This document shows, piece by piece, positions 7,984 through 17,396 of a stretch of 64,000 nt of DNA. How positions within the stretch are numbered: the first letter of the stretch is position 1; the number at the start of each line of letters is the position of its first letter. The stretch covers positions 62,001 through 126,000 of the forward strand of contig DEKW01000005.1 of NCBI GenBank assembly GCA_002354055.1, given 5' to 3'. A program made the translations under genes and the position numbers. The notes under the pieces are model-generated. The model ran no database searches. It saw only the letters and a program-made list of their open reading frames with translations, and was not told the DNA's origin. Source of the stretch: Bacteroidales bacterium UBA2712 (lineage in GTDB: Bacteria; Bacteroidota; Bacteroidia; Bacteroidales; Paludibacteraceae).

Positions 7984-8886
7984 ATGCTAACTGCAATCAT
8001 CTGTACCTACAATCGTGCTAAATATATCGGCAATCTCTTGGAGAGTATTGCTGCTAATGATTTACCCAATGCAGAGTATGAAATACTCCTCGTGGATAAT
8101 AACTGCACGGATAATACTCGTGAGATATGCGAGATATTTGCTGAGGCTCATCCAGAGGTGAGTTTCCGATATACTACGGAGCCAGAACAAGGTCTTTCTG
8201 CTGCCCGCAATCGCGGAATAAAAGAAGCGAAAGGAGACATAATTGTCTATATTGATGATGATGCCCTTATTGATCCGCATTATTTGCGCGCTTACGCTGA
8301 GTGGTTTGCCGCTCATCCGGAGACGATGGCTTGCGGCGGTCCCATCGAACCGCTTTATGAGACTGCAGAACCGGAATGGATGACGCCCTATACAAAAACT
8401 CTGCTTACGGCATGGATGAATTATGGCAATAGCCCGCGTGAATATCCCAGAGGACGTTTCCCCGGCGGCGGTAATGCCGCTTATCGCAAGTCCGTATTCG
8501 ATAAAGTCGGCCTCTTCAATACGGAGCTTGGCAGAAAAGGAAACAACCTAATGGGAGCCGAAGAAAAGGATATTTTCGATAAGATGCACGCTTTAGGTAT
8601 GCAAATTATGTATATCCCGACTCCGGCATTGCATCATATCATTCCGCAGACCAAATTGGAAAAGGATTACTTTGACCGTTGGACTACGCAAATCGGTATA
8701 AGCGAGCGGAAACGAACCTTAGCTATTAGCAAGTCCAAATACCTCAAGCGTCTCTTTTCTGAATGTATCAAATGGTGTGGAACTATCGTGTTGCTATGTT
8801 TCTATACAATAAGTTTCCACCCCGCGAAAGGATGGAAACTCATTCTCTTCCGTCATAATGTAACGAAAGGATTACTTAGAGGTTGA
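7984..8886 (+). CDS. Family 2 glycosyltransferase
   Basis: This glycosyltransferase (300 aa) has N-terminal TAIICTYNRAKYIGNLL, ARNRGIKEAKGD and the metal motif YIDDDAL near residue 93. GGGNAAYRKSVFDKVG is the acceptor region of this GT2 subfamily. A hydrophobic stretch near residues 262-275 could anchor it. It follows the previous gene after 56 bp and its end overlaps the convergent flavoprotein gene by 11 bp, with no terminator visible between them. Confidence 0.87.
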   Translation: MLTAIICTYNRAKYIGNLLESIAANDLPNAEYEILLVDNNCTDNTREICEIFAEAHPEVSFRYTTEPEQGLSAARNRGIKEAKGDIIVYIDDDALIDPHYLRAYAEWFAAHPETMACGGPIEPLYETAEPEWMTPYTKTLLTAWMNYGNSPREYPRGRFPGGGNAAYRKSVFDKVGLFNTELGRKGNNLMGAEEKDIFDKMHALGMQIMYIPTPALHHIIPQTKLEKDYFDRWTTQIGISERKRTLAISKSKYLKRLFSECIKWCGTIVLLCFYTISFHPAKGWKLILFRHNVTKGLLRG

Positions 8887-10123
8887 TGCGCTCTGCGGTG
8901 CGCATTGCGGCTAACATAGCGGCATCCATGTTGTAGTATTCCCAATCTACAAATCTTCCTGTCATAAAGAGTTGGTAAGAAGCCAACTCTTTTTTTAATG
9001 ATTGAAGCATGGTACGTGTATTCTTATCTTGTATTGGATAAGTGTAAGGATGGTAGCGATGGGTAATATAGCGCGGATGTAATGGAATAGTTGTTAACTG
9101 ACGCTTAATTTCCTCTTCGCTTATCTCATCGGTAAACTCAATAGTTCCGGTCATGTGTCCCTCTGCATTATTTGATGGCGCAAAATTGCCAGTACAAATA
9201 ATGCGGTGGGCTTGATATTCTTTGTTGGGAAGATATATCCACGAATATGGATTCTTGTCTATCTCGCAGAATACGGTGGTCGTGCCATGGTATTGTAATT
9301 CTGCAATGGGTTTTGTCCAAGGTTGTATATTGATACCCTCGATGATAGATGGCAGTTGACGGATGTTTCCGCAGAAAACAACAGCATCATATTGCTCATT
9401 ATTGACCGACCACGTTTCCTCATTATAACAGATATGTTCAATAGGAGAAGAGAGTCGGATATCCAGACTTTCTGCTAAGCGGTTTACTAAGAATTGTGAT
9501 CCTCCGTTCTGCTCATAATAGAAACTGCTGTGTACGAATTGTTTTTCAGCAATGTGGTTGAAATTATTGTATATAATCTCTTCGACGCGGGGCATTGGTA
9601 ATTTGCCTTCTAACCAATCAATAGGGACTGATTGCAAACTTCTCCTCCATATTTTTTCATTATAGGGCTTGAAATATAGATGGTATAGCGTTTCTCCAAA
9701 ACGTTTCTGGAGAAACGCTTCGAAGTTGTCGTATTGATCTTGTTCTGTCTGTGCGAGTTCTAATAAGTCTTGGATGGCAGTTTCTTGTATCTCTTTTGGT
9801 AAGAGATAGATATAATTCTCAATAGGATATGGAATTTCCTGTCCGTTTGGCATAAAGATAGACGAATTGCGTTGAGCCAAGTGGAATTCTTTGGTTTTGT
9901 CAAAGTGCTGCCAAAACCAATTCAATACTTCTTGATGCTTTGTGTTGAATACATGTCCACCACATACATGTAATAAGTTTCCGTCTAGTCTTTCGCATCG
10001 CACCAATCCTCCAATCGTATCGGCAGCTTCATAGATGGTGACTTGGTTTGTTTCGTGGAGCAGTCTTGCTACTGTCAACCCAGAAATTCCAGCTCCTATT
10101 ATAGCAATTCTTTTCATTTCCAT
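8876..10123 (-). CDS. UDP-galactopyranose-mutase-like FAD-dependent protein
   Basis: This 415-residue flavoprotein begins with the FAD-binding Rossmann motif GAGISGLTVARLL. It continues with segments resembling the UDP-galactopyranose mutase/protoporphyrinogen-oxidase-like family (HVCGGHVFNTKHQEVL, PYPIENYIYLLP, YFKPYNEKIW, QNGGSQFL). True Glf enzymes convert UDP-galactopyranose to the furanose form, and the glycan setting fits that role. Overall similarity looks closer to a Glf-like branch than to Glf itself, so sugar-ring contraction is an inference. It overlaps the upstream gene by 10 bp. Confidence 0.72.
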   Translation of the reverse strand: MEMKRIAIIGAGISGLTVARLLHETNQVTIYEAADTIGGLVRCERLDGNLLHVCGGHVFNTKHQEVLNWFWQHFDKTKEFHLAQRNSSIFMPNGQEIPYPIENYIYLLPKEIQETAIQDLLELAQTEQDQYDNFEAFLQKRFGETLYHLYFKPYNEKIWRRSLQSVPIDWLEGKLPMPRVEEIIYNNFNHIAEKQFVHSSFYYEQNGGSQFLVNRLAESLDIRLSSPIEHICYNEETWSVNNEQYDAVVFCGNIRQLPSIIEGINIQPWTKPIAELQYHGTTTVFCEIDKNPYSWIYLPNKEYQAHRIICTGNFAPSNNAEGHMTGTIEFTDEISEEEIKRQLTTIPLHPRYITHRYHPYTYPIQDKNTRTMLQSLKKELASYQLFMTGRFVDWEYYNMDAAMLAAMRTAERINL

Positions 10124-11013
10124 TGGGATAATTTTACGGGATGAATGTATAACATATCTTGTGGGAATTCTCTAACAAGTTTGTCGTATGAGAAATCACA
10201 TGAAGTTAATATGTTTTTTTCACCTTTGCGTGGGAAAATAAGAAATTTATTCATGTGAATATCAGCAATGGACTGAATTCGGGGTGAACTCAGAACCATA
10301 GCTGTCGGTATAGCTATTTCTACAAAGAGTCTTGCTGCTGCAAATGCGCCGCAGTATTGGCAGAAAGTGGGCATAACCTGAGCAGGTACTACAATCATAT
10401 CGCTATACCCACCAAGTAAAGGATAACGATAATATACCTGACAGAATAAACGATACCAAACCATTCGGCGTATTCTTAGTAGAAATTCCTTTATAGGACG
10501 GCGCAGTTTGTTATATGGCCATTCCGGTACTAAACGTGTCTGAAATCCATGTGTAGCGAATGCTTGTAATGCTTGATCAGTTGAGGGTAAGACAGCATCT
10601 ATTTCTAAACCTCGATTGAACACTGAGAATCGAATAGCATCTTTTGTGTGATACCATCGTCGGTTGATTTTTGTGGTATCGCTGAATTTGTGGGTAAAGC
10701 AAGCATCGTTTGCTATACCGGAGACTTCGAAGAAGTTATTCTCATCTAAAGCGGGATTAATAACCATATCGTCTGCCACGCAAACGAAATGAGTAAAACC
10801 ACCATCTTTTAGATGTTGATATGCTTGGCTAATATATCCCTGAAATTGGAAAGAGTTGTCATAAACAGGAATTACATTCTCCTGATAGCCATCATAAAAA
10901 GGAACAATGTGGTATATATGGGAGAAGCGACCTGCGTATATTTGTTCTATACGAGGTATATTCTTATCGTACCGATGATTGTATATGATTAGAAGTGCAA
11001 TTTTCGTTTCCAT
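10114..11013 (-). CDS. Unrecognised cytoplasmic protein in the glycan locus, possible glycosyltransferase
   Basis: I do not recognise this 299-residue protein. It has no signal peptide or membrane segment. The beginning (ALLIIYNHRYDKNIPRIEQIY) and the acidic VCVADDMVINP near residue 99 resemble the first strand and DxD region of GT-A glycosyltransferases, which is a weak hint. Its start overlaps the end of the YfhO-like gene by 25 bp and its end overlaps the flavoprotein gene, so the three form one minus-strand unit. Confidence 0.6.
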   Translation of the reverse strand: METKIALLIIYNHRYDKNIPRIEQIYAGRFSHIYHIVPFYDGYQENVIPVYDNSFQFQGYISQAYQHLKDGGFTHFVCVADDMVINPALDENNFFEVSGIANDACFTHKFSDTTKINRRWYHTKDAIRFSVFNRGLEIDAVLPSTDQALQAFATHGFQTRLVPEWPYNKLRRPIKEFLLRIRRMVWYRLFCQVYYRYPLLGGYSDMIVVPAQVMPTFCQYCGAFAAARLFVEIAIPTAMVLSSPRIQSIADIHMNKFLIFPRKGEKNILTSCDFSYDKLVREFPQDMLYIHPVKLSQWK

Positions 11014-13427
11014 AAGGGATATGTTAATGCTAAAAGAGATATTAAGAGCATAAGAATTGATGCACCATATGATATATAGTCAAGCCGTAACGCATTTGGT
11101 ACAAAATTCATTGTGATTGTATGTTCTCCGGCTGGGATGATTGCTGCGCGGAGAACGTAGTTTACACGACCGAGAGCAATTTCTTTACCATCTACATAGA
11201 TATGCCATCCGTCCGGGTAGTAAATCTCAGAGAACACCGCTACACGATCTTGTGTAGTCGAAGAATAATAACTCAGCTCGTTGGGTTTATACTCCTTCAT
11301 GATGATTTCATCGCCTTCGCTGGGTGTACCGGTACAGGAGAGCACCTTTCGGAATTTCTCGTCTGAGACGGCTGTCGTGTGCAGGTCGAGGGTATTCAGC
11401 GCTGCGCTCTCATCATCCGGAGTTGGCACGAATAGTACTTCGTTTACAAACCACGCATTACCCATCGCATCGGGATTTTGCACGACACCACGTTGCGTAA
11501 CGATATACTTTGTGTTCAGCATGTTCAGCACATTCCAATTCATCTTGCTGATATGCTCGTCGATGAGGTCCTGATACCTGCGTAACTTAACGGCACTGTA
11601 ACCACCGATAGATTTTAGCCGGTAACTGGTACGTGAGTCATTAAAGGTATTAGCCGTCAGATTCAATACTCGATAATCCAAACTCTTATCTTGCAGAATC
11701 TCTTCTTCCCACGGCTGGATTTTGAAGTATGCATCTGCGTCTTTAGGCTTCAAGAAATTATCGTTATTAAAGAAGCGCTTGTCGACGGGTACCATATCTA
11801 ACAATACTAACATCGCCAAACCGGCAAAGAAAAGGCTATTGGCTATTGGCTTTTGGCTATTGTTTTTTTGCCATGCATACCAGAAAGTGAGAGCGAAAGC
11901 CAACACCACAAAAAGCAAGCTTCTCCATGCATCGTTTCGCATCATATCCGTACGCTGATCAAGAATGGCGTCGTACAACCATTGAGGCACTTGCCCTTTC
12001 CATTGCGTATCATAGGAACTGGTCATGTCAAATGAGCCAGCAAAAAGTGCTGCGAAGAGGCAGATTCCAGCAGTCACTCCACCTGCGATAAATAGGCTAT
12101 TACGTAGTTTGGACCATTCTATTTCTCCGCTGACGATTTTCTGCAAGCCAAAGAAACCTAATAATGGCATTGTGATTTCTGCTACAACCAGAATTGACTC
12201 CACAGCCCGGAACTTATTGTACATCGGGAAATAGTTGAAGAACAATTCAGTCAACCACATCATGTTTTTTCCCCACGCGAGGAAGATAGACATGCATGTA
12301 GCAAAGAGTAATGCCCATTTATAAGGACCGGGAACGATGAGTAAACCTAGAACAAATAGGAAACAGATAATTGCCCCTACATAAACGGCTCCAGATGTAA
12401 ACATCTTCTCGCCATGGTATGTCGGGGCTTGTTTGCAGAATTGTTCTGCATCTCGTTTAGGCACACCTTGGCTACGCATGGTCTTGCATAGTTGTGAATC
12501 TTTTCCGACATTATATCCGCTAGCTCCACCTTCCCAGTTAGGAATAAGCAATGTCATCGTTTCTGCTTTGCCATAACTCCAATCTGTGGCGTATTTGATA
12601 TCCAATCCTTCGGCAGGTTTGTCTTGAGCTTGCTTTGTGAGTTCGCTATGTCCACCACGCATAGTCTCTTTGAGATAGTCTTGGTTCATCTTCCACCAAC
12701 TAAGATTAGTGCCAAATATGAGCAAAGCGCAAGCCATAAGTATTGCTATCTGTTTGCCAAAATCCTTCCATGTCCGTTCCTTTATCGTAATAATCAAAGC
12801 TGTAAGAACTAGCACTCCAATTAACATGAAAATGTAATATGTCATTTGTGGATGCTGCGTTATGGCAACGAGTCCATATGTCAAGAGACACAGAATACCG
12901 ATTCGGTAACGTTTTTGCAGAATTGCATATATACCTCCGATAATAGGTGCTAATAACCCAAGAGCCGCTGCTTTAGTCATGTGTCCGGCAGGTAGAATGA
13001 GAAAGAAATAACTGCTTAATCCTATAGCAAGAGCGCCTACTATACTTAACCACGGGTTGATACCAAAACATATTAGCATTATAAAAAAGCCGCAAAAATA
13101 GGCAAATATCAAACCGATAACCGCAATATCCCCGCTGAATCCGGCGCGAGTGGTAGTTGTAAGTATTCGTTTTATACTACCTGATGGTAATTTGCCTGCA
13201 ATTTGAAAAGTCGGCATGCCGCCAAACATAGAGTTTGTCCACCACGTGCACTCATTATGCTGTTTGTTGTATTCAATAGCCTCTTCTGCACCACCTTTCC
13301 ATGTGTTGACATCGCCAGCTTGCAATACTTTGCCGTTCAGCACAGGACTGCAATAAATCAACGCAAACGCAAAAAACGCTACGACTGCCACTATATATGG
13401 CGCAATCTTTTTCCAATCAATCTTCAT
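10989..13427 (-). CDS. YfhO-family polytopic membrane protein
   Basis: This 812-residue inner-membrane protein has about a dozen hydrophobic segments: one at the N-terminus (YIVAVVAFFAFALIYC), clusters through residues ~95-560, and one at the extreme C-terminus. A long periplasmic domain sits just before the last segment. Periplasmic-loop features such as the early GDVNTW and WTNSMFGGMPTF match YfhO proteins. YfhO relatives are GT-C-like and are thought to glycosylate surface polymers using polyprenyl-phosphate sugars; a Dpm1-like gene occurs at 28566. The MerR-type gene precedes it by 17 bp on the same strand. Confidence 0.83.
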   Translation of the reverse strand: MKIDWKKIAPYIVAVVAFFAFALIYCSPVLNGKVLQAGDVNTWKGGAEEAIEYNKQHNECTWWTNSMFGGMPTFQIAGKLPSGSIKRILTTTTRAGFSGDIAVIGLIFAYFCGFFIMLICFGINPWLSIVGALAIGLSSYFFLILPAGHMTKAAALGLLAPIIGGIYAILQKRYRIGILCLLTYGLVAITQHPQMTYYIFMLIGVLVLTALIITIKERTWKDFGKQIAILMACALLIFGTNLSWWKMNQDYLKETMRGGHSELTKQAQDKPAEGLDIKYATDWSYGKAETMTLLIPNWEGGASGYNVGKDSQLCKTMRSQGVPKRDAEQFCKQAPTYHGEKMFTSGAVYVGAIICFLFVLGLLIVPGPYKWALLFATCMSIFLAWGKNMMWLTELFFNYFPMYNKFRAVESILVVAEITMPLLGFFGLQKIVSGEIEWSKLRNSLFIAGGVTAGICLFAALFAGSFDMTSSYDTQWKGQVPQWLYDAILDQRTDMMRNDAWRSLLFVVLAFALTFWYAWQKNNSQKPIANSLFFAGLAMLVLLDMVPVDKRFFNNDNFLKPKDADAYFKIQPWEEEILQDKSLDYRVLNLTANTFNDSRTSYRLKSIGGYSAVKLRRYQDLIDEHISKMNWNVLNMLNTKYIVTQRGVVQNPDAMGNAWFVNEVLFVPTPDDESAALNTLDLHTTAVSDEKFRKVLSCTGTPSEGDEIIMKEYKPNELSYYSSTTQDRVAVFSEIYYPDGWHIYVDGKEIALGRVNYVLRAAIIPAGEHTITMNFVPNALRLDYISYGASILMLLISLLALTYPLWKRKLHF

Positions 13428-13444
13428 ATATGTTGTCTTTTATC

Positions 13445-13771
13445 TTACTTAATCAGTTTCCTTATCTCGCATAACTCTTCCCGTACGCGCATCAGGATCT
13501 CTACCGCCGATTGGCGCTCGTCGGAGTGCCGTGTGTTGCCCTTCAGCTCCTTGCGGATAGCCTCTATACGCGTGATCTTCATCTCGTCACGAATATATCT
13601 GATGCGTTTGATAACCTCCTGATCCTCACGCGTATAATAACGATTCCCATGACCGTCCTTCCGCGGGCTCAGTTCATCAAACTGCTTCTCCCAATAACGC
13701 AGTGTAGAAGCCGGTACTCCGGTCTCCGTCTCCGTCTCGCGAAGCGAGTAATATTTCTTTTCGCCATCCAT
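13445..13771 (-). CDS. MerR-family transcriptional regulator
   Basis: This small DNA-binding protein (108 aa) has the winged-helix MerR head: YYSLRETETETGVPASTLRYWEK contains the recognition helix and GNRYYTREDQEVIKRIRYI the wing and second helix. A short helix follows for dimerisation and no metal-binding cysteines are present, so it is a one-domain MerR-like regulator with unknown effector. Such proteins are commonly encoded beside the MltD/DUF5683/ParB group in Bacteroidales. Confidence 0.85.
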   Translation of the reverse strand: MDGEKKYYSLRETETETGVPASTLRYWEKQFDELSPRKDGHGNRYYTREDQEVIKRIRYIRDEMKITRIEAIRKELKGNTRHSDERQSAVEILMRVREELCEIRKLIK

Positions 13772-13782
13772 AGTGTCTTTCT

Positions 13783-13805
13783 ACTTTCGACTTTCTACTT
13801 TCGAC
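13783..13805 (+). repeat. Short direct repeat of tttctactttcgac
   Basis: Two copies of a 14 bp unit (tttctactttcgac) lie between the MerR and transglycosylase genes. On the minus strand the unit reads gtcgaaagtagaaa, the same family as the aaagtcg heptamers inside murG at 61918-61946. Confidence 0.75.
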
Positions 13806-15181
13806 TACTTGCAAATCTTCAACTTCTTGCCGTCACGGATATAATCGCTCTTCAGTCCGTTCCATTGCTTCAACTGCTTTACTGTGCAATGGAATTTCTT
13901 CGCAATTCCGCCTAAAGTATCGCCTCTTTTAATCGTATAATACGTCACGCCGTTCACGCGGTATGCCCCGTTGACAGATGTCATCTTTGCCAAATCAATC
14001 TCCGCGCGGCGGTTGTTGATCAGGCTATCCGCTTTGTATGCCGCAATGCTGTCTGCATGGTCGATATACAGACCCATCTTGTCGGCCGGCAGACACAGCG
14101 CATAACTCTTTCCGCCTGGCAGAATATCGCGTGAATACTGCGGATTAAGCCGCCGCAACTCGTCCATCTCAATATCCAAATTCTTACTCAACTGGTGTAG
14201 ATGCAGCCTTTGCGTCGTCCGGATAGTATCGGTAATCAGTACTTTCTGCTCGATCGGAGCCTTGCAAATACCGTGCTCCTGGCCGTAGTTCATCGCGTAA
14301 TTGGCGGCAATAAAAATAGGCACGTAGTTCCTCGTCTCGCGCGGCAGGAAAGGATAGATGGACCAGAAATCCCGCTTGCCGCCGGATCGCCGGATCGCCT
14401 TATTCACATTGCCGCTGCCGCAGTTATACGCTGCGATGACTAAGTTCCAATCATGATAAATGGCATACATACTACTCAAGAACCTGCAAGCAGCCTCCGT
14501 GGACTTGATCGGATCCATTCGTTCATCCACAAGCGAGTTGACCTCTAACCCGAATAACTTACCCGTTGCCGGCATGAACTGCCAAAGACCTGCTGCACCG
14601 GCGTGCGAGCGAGCCATCGGGTTCAGCGCTGACTCGATGATCGGCACGTACTTCAACTCGTACGGCAAATCATAACGAGCCAATGCCTCCTCGAAAATCG
14701 GGAAGTAGTACTCGCTCATGCGCATGAGTCGCGCTACCTGTTTCGGGTTCCGCTTCACGTACCTTATAATAAACGCGCGCACGCGCTCGTTGTATGGCAA
14801 CTCAATCACGCACGGCAATGCTTGCAGTCGCGCCTTATATACGGAGTCGGGCAGGGTAGTGGTGTCGTGTACCGCTACGCAATCGGTCGTGTCCAGCCAC
14901 TGCAGACTCCAATCCAGCGACCGCAACTCAATATCCGTCAGGTCGCTGTCGTTCCATAGCGTGTAGAACGGCTGAAGCGGTGTGATCTCCACCGCCGTGT
15001 CTTCTGTTACTAACGAGTCTGCCGCTGTCATCGGCACTAACTCCAACGACTCCACGCTCGTGCTATCCGCCGCCACGCTGTCATTCGCAACCGCTTGCAC
15101 TTCTTGCACTTTCTGCACTTCCTGCGCACGCATTATTCCCGCGGCGCTAAGAAGCATAACTATCAAAAATAACTTTTTCAA
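13805..15181 (-). CDS. MltD-like lytic transglycosylase with LysM domain
   Basis: This secreted or envelope enzyme (458 aa) cleaves peptidoglycan glycan strands. A signal peptide at the N-terminus (MKKLFLIVMLLSAAGIMRAQ) is followed by an SLT domain at about residues 165-310: the catalytic Glu is E183 in PIIESALNP, followed by GAAGLWQFMPATGKLFG and the closing AAYNCGSGNVNKAI. One clear LysM domain sits at the C-terminus (YYTIKRGDTLGGIAKKF), with a weaker related segment around residue 320-365. It starts 4 bp inside the DUF5683 gene. The gene order ParA-ParB-DUF5683-MltD is familiar from Bacteroidales. Confidence 0.9.
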   Translation of the reverse strand: MKKLFLIVMLLSAAGIMRAQEVQKVQEVQAVANDSVAADSTSVESLELVPMTAADSLVTEDTAVEITPLQPFYTLWNDSDLTDIELRSLDWSLQWLDTTDCVAVHDTTTLPDSVYKARLQALPCVIELPYNERVRAFIIRYVKRNPKQVARLMRMSEYYFPIFEEALARYDLPYELKYVPIIESALNPMARSHAGAAGLWQFMPATGKLFGLEVNSLVDERMDPIKSTEAACRFLSSMYAIYHDWNLVIAAYNCGSGNVNKAIRRSGGKRDFWSIYPFLPRETRNYVPIFIAANYAMNYGQEHGICKAPIEQKVLITDTIRTTQRLHLHQLSKNLDIEMDELRRLNPQYSRDILPGGKSYALCLPADKMGLYIDHADSIAAYKADSLINNRRAEIDLAKMTSVNGAYRVNGVTYYTIKRGDTLGGIAKKFHCTVKQLKQWNGLKSDYIRDGKKLKICK

Positions 15182-15768
15182 AACTGTATAGCTAATTTTA
15201 TTTCAGCACTCTTCTGTTGCTGCTGTAAGTCATAATAAATCTGGGGTTCTACGTTCAGCGTCAAGTCAGGCGAGATGTCGTAGTCGAATAACTGCGCATC
15301 GACATATGCGTCTATCAGACTCAGCGCATAGACAATAACCGTCGCTAAAATCGAATAGTCCCTATATCGCCGATAGATATTCTGCTGGTTCTTCAGCGTG
15401 TTCATCCAGGTGTTCTGTCCGCCGACGCGCTCTAAGTTGTACCCATCCGGAATAACGGCGATGTAACTCTTGCTCGGGTCCTCACTCACCGTTCCGGCCT
15501 GGATATCGTTGTACAGATCCAGGTACGCCATCTTGTAACTGCTATGCCGGTTACTGGTCCAGCTGATTGCGTAGCCGCATCCCATGAACGCGCCATACAC
15601 AATCGGCAACTTCCAGTACGACTTGTTGTAAATCTGTCCTGCGCCGGGAAAAATAACCCCTAACCAGACCGCTTTAGTTGCGTCCGGTTTCTTGAAGAAC
15701 ACACTGTCCTGCTGCGCAAAAACCTGCATCGGCAGAACCAACAACACTATGATCCACCACCGTTTCAA
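15178..15768 (-). CDS. DUF5683 family membrane protein
   Basis: This 196-residue protein has a signal sequence and the family segment AVWLGVIFPGAGQIYNKSYWKLPIVYG, read here as FPGAGQIYN plus a hydrophobic helix. A second hydrophobic helix lies near residues 140-155 (ILATVIVYALSLIDAYVDA). Function is unknown. It is wedged between parB and the transglycosylase with 4 bp overlaps on both sides, so it is certainly co-transcribed and translationally coupled. Confidence 0.85.
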   Translation of the reverse strand: MKRWWIIVLLVLPMQVFAQQDSVFFKKPDATKAVWLGVIFPGAGQIYNKSYWKLPIVYGAFMGCGYAISWTSNRHSSYKMAYLDLYNDIQAGTVSEDPSKSYIAVIPDGYNLERVGGQNTWMNTLKNQQNIYRRYRDYSILATVIVYALSLIDAYVDAQLFDYDISPDLTLNVEPQIYYDLQQQQKSAEIKLAIQF

Positions 15769-16592
15769 CCTAATCTCTGAACGATCGTTTCCAGCTCTTG
15801 CTCGTTACCAAAAGCAATCGACACTTTGCCGCCTTGGATCTTCACTTTCAGCCCCATTCGGCCGCTCAGCTCTTTCTCCAACTCGCTGTACGGATTAGCG
15901 CTTTTCTCTTTCTTCGGCTTCGCAGCGCCTTTGTCCTCTTGTGCCAGTTCTTCTACCTTGCGTACCGACAATCCCTCGCGCAGAATCCGTTGATACAAGG
16001 CCAACTGATGCTCTGCCGACGGCGAAGCCAGGATCGCACGGGCATGACCCATCTCGATCTTCTTCTCTTTGATACCCACTTGTATCTCTGCCGGCAGTTT
16101 CAGCAACCGCAAGTAGTTCGCTACCGTCGCGCGTTTCTTGCCTACGCGCTCTGCCATCCGCTCTTGTGTCAACTCATAATCGTCCATCAGCCTCTGGTAA
16201 GCTAACGCAATCTCTATGGCGTCCAAGTCCTCGCGCTGGATATTCTCAATCAGCGCCCATTCCATCACCTGCTCGTCTTTTGCTGTGCGGATATACGCCG
16301 GGATACGCTCCAGGCCGGCCATCTTGCTGGCCCTGAAACGACGCTCTCCGGCGATGATCATATAGGTCCCGTCTCCATTGTCACGCAGAGTAATCGGAGA
16401 GATCACGCCGTGCTCGCGGATCGAATCCGACAACTCCTGCAGTGCCTCTTCGTCAAACGACCGACGCGGCTGATCGGGGTTCGCTACTATCGCACTGATC
16501 TCTATCTCCGAGATCGAACTGCCACCGTTGGTATCTACATGCGAGGTGTCGATTAATGCATCCAACCCTCGCCCTAAACCTGTCTTCTTCAT
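15765..16592 (-). CDS. parB: Chromosome partitioning protein ParB
   Basis: ParB is the CTPase and parS-binding protein that loads onto the origin region. The 275-residue product has the ParB/Srx fold with IVANPDQPRRSFDEEALQEL and the CTP-site TMIIAGERRFRASKMAGL. The helix-turn-helix spans LTQERMAERVGKKRATVANYLRLL and GHARAIL, and a C-terminal dimerisation domain follows. Length is normal. It lies directly downstream of parA, separated by 39 bp holding a cctcttaaac-like simple repeat. I did not see a parS palindrome in the window. Confidence 0.95.
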   Translation of the reverse strand: MKKTGLGRGLDALIDTSHVDTNGGSSISEIEISAIVANPDQPRRSFDEEALQELSDSIREHGVISPITLRDNGDGTYMIIAGERRFRASKMAGLERIPAYIRTAKDEQVMEWALIENIQREDLDAIEIALAYQRLMDDYELTQERMAERVGKKRATVANYLRLLKLPAEIQVGIKEKKIEMGHARAILASPSAEHQLALYQRILREGLSVRKVEELAQEDKGAAKPKKEKSANPYSELEKELSGRMGLKVKIQGGKVSIAFGNEQELETIVQRLG

Positions 16593-16631
16593 ATAAACCT
16601 TTAAACCTCTTAAACTTTTAAACCTCTTACA

Positions 16632-17396
16632 CTACTTATTGCGAGCAATAAGTTCTTTTGCTAACGCCATATAATTCTTTGCGCCCTTGGAACTCGGGTC
16701 GTACTCTAATACCGACACGCCGTGCGACGGAGCCTCGCTAAGACGCACGTTACGCGCAATGACGGTATTGAAAACCAAGTCGCCGAAATGCCGTTTCACC
16801 TCTTCATACACCTGATTGCTCAGCCTCAGACGGTTGTCGAACATCGTCAGCAGGAAGCCCTCGATCTTCAGAGCCGGATTCAGCTTTGATTTGATGATCT
16901 TGATCGTGTTCAGCAACTTCGCGATGCCCTCCAATGCAAAGAACTCGCATTGAACAGGGATGATCACGCTGTCGCTCGCCGTCAGCGCATTCACGGTGAT
17001 CAGACCTAACGACGGGCTGCAATCGATGAGGATGTAGTCGTACTCGTCGCGCACTTTCGCGATGATGTTTTTCAGCAACTGCTCGCGGTGCTCCATGTTC
17101 AGCATCTCTATCTCTGCGCCCACCAGGTCGATATGACTTGGAATGACGCTCAGGTTCTTCATACTTGTCGCGACAATCGCTTGGTGAGGGTCGATGCCGT
17201 TTACCAGGCACTCGTAAATAGTGCTGTCCAACTCACGGATCTCAATACCCAAACCCGACGAGGTGTTCGCTTGCGGATCGGCGTCTATCAGCAATACCCG
17301 CTCGCCTTGTTTGGCTAATGCGGCAGCTAAATTGATAGAGGTGGTCGTCTTGCCGACACCGCCTTTTTGGTTTGCTAATGAAATAATCTTACTCAT
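16632..17396 (-). CDS. parA: Chromosome partitioning ATPase ParA
   Basis: This 254-residue Walker-type ATPase segregates the origin with ParB. It has the deviant Walker A KGGVGKTT with signature lysine, DADPQANTS and DYILIDCSPSLG (Walker B). The start at 17396 was chosen because MSKIISLANQKGGVGKTT is the usual beginning; an upstream in-frame extension of 31 codons lies wholly inside the GT9 gene. Start and GT9 stop overlap as ATGA, indicating coupling. Confidence 0.95.
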   Translation of the reverse strand: MSKIISLANQKGGVGKTTTSINLAAALAKQGERVLLIDADPQANTSSGLGIEIRELDSTIYECLVNGIDPHQAIVATSMKNLSVIPSHIDLVGAEIEMLNMEHREQLLKNIIAKVRDEYDYILIDCSPSLGLITVNALTASDSVIIPVQCEFFALEGIAKLLNTIKIIKSKLNPALKIEGFLLTMFDNRLRLSNQVYEEVKRHFGDLVFNTVIARNVRLSEAPSHGVSVLEYDPSSKGAKNYMALAKELIARNK

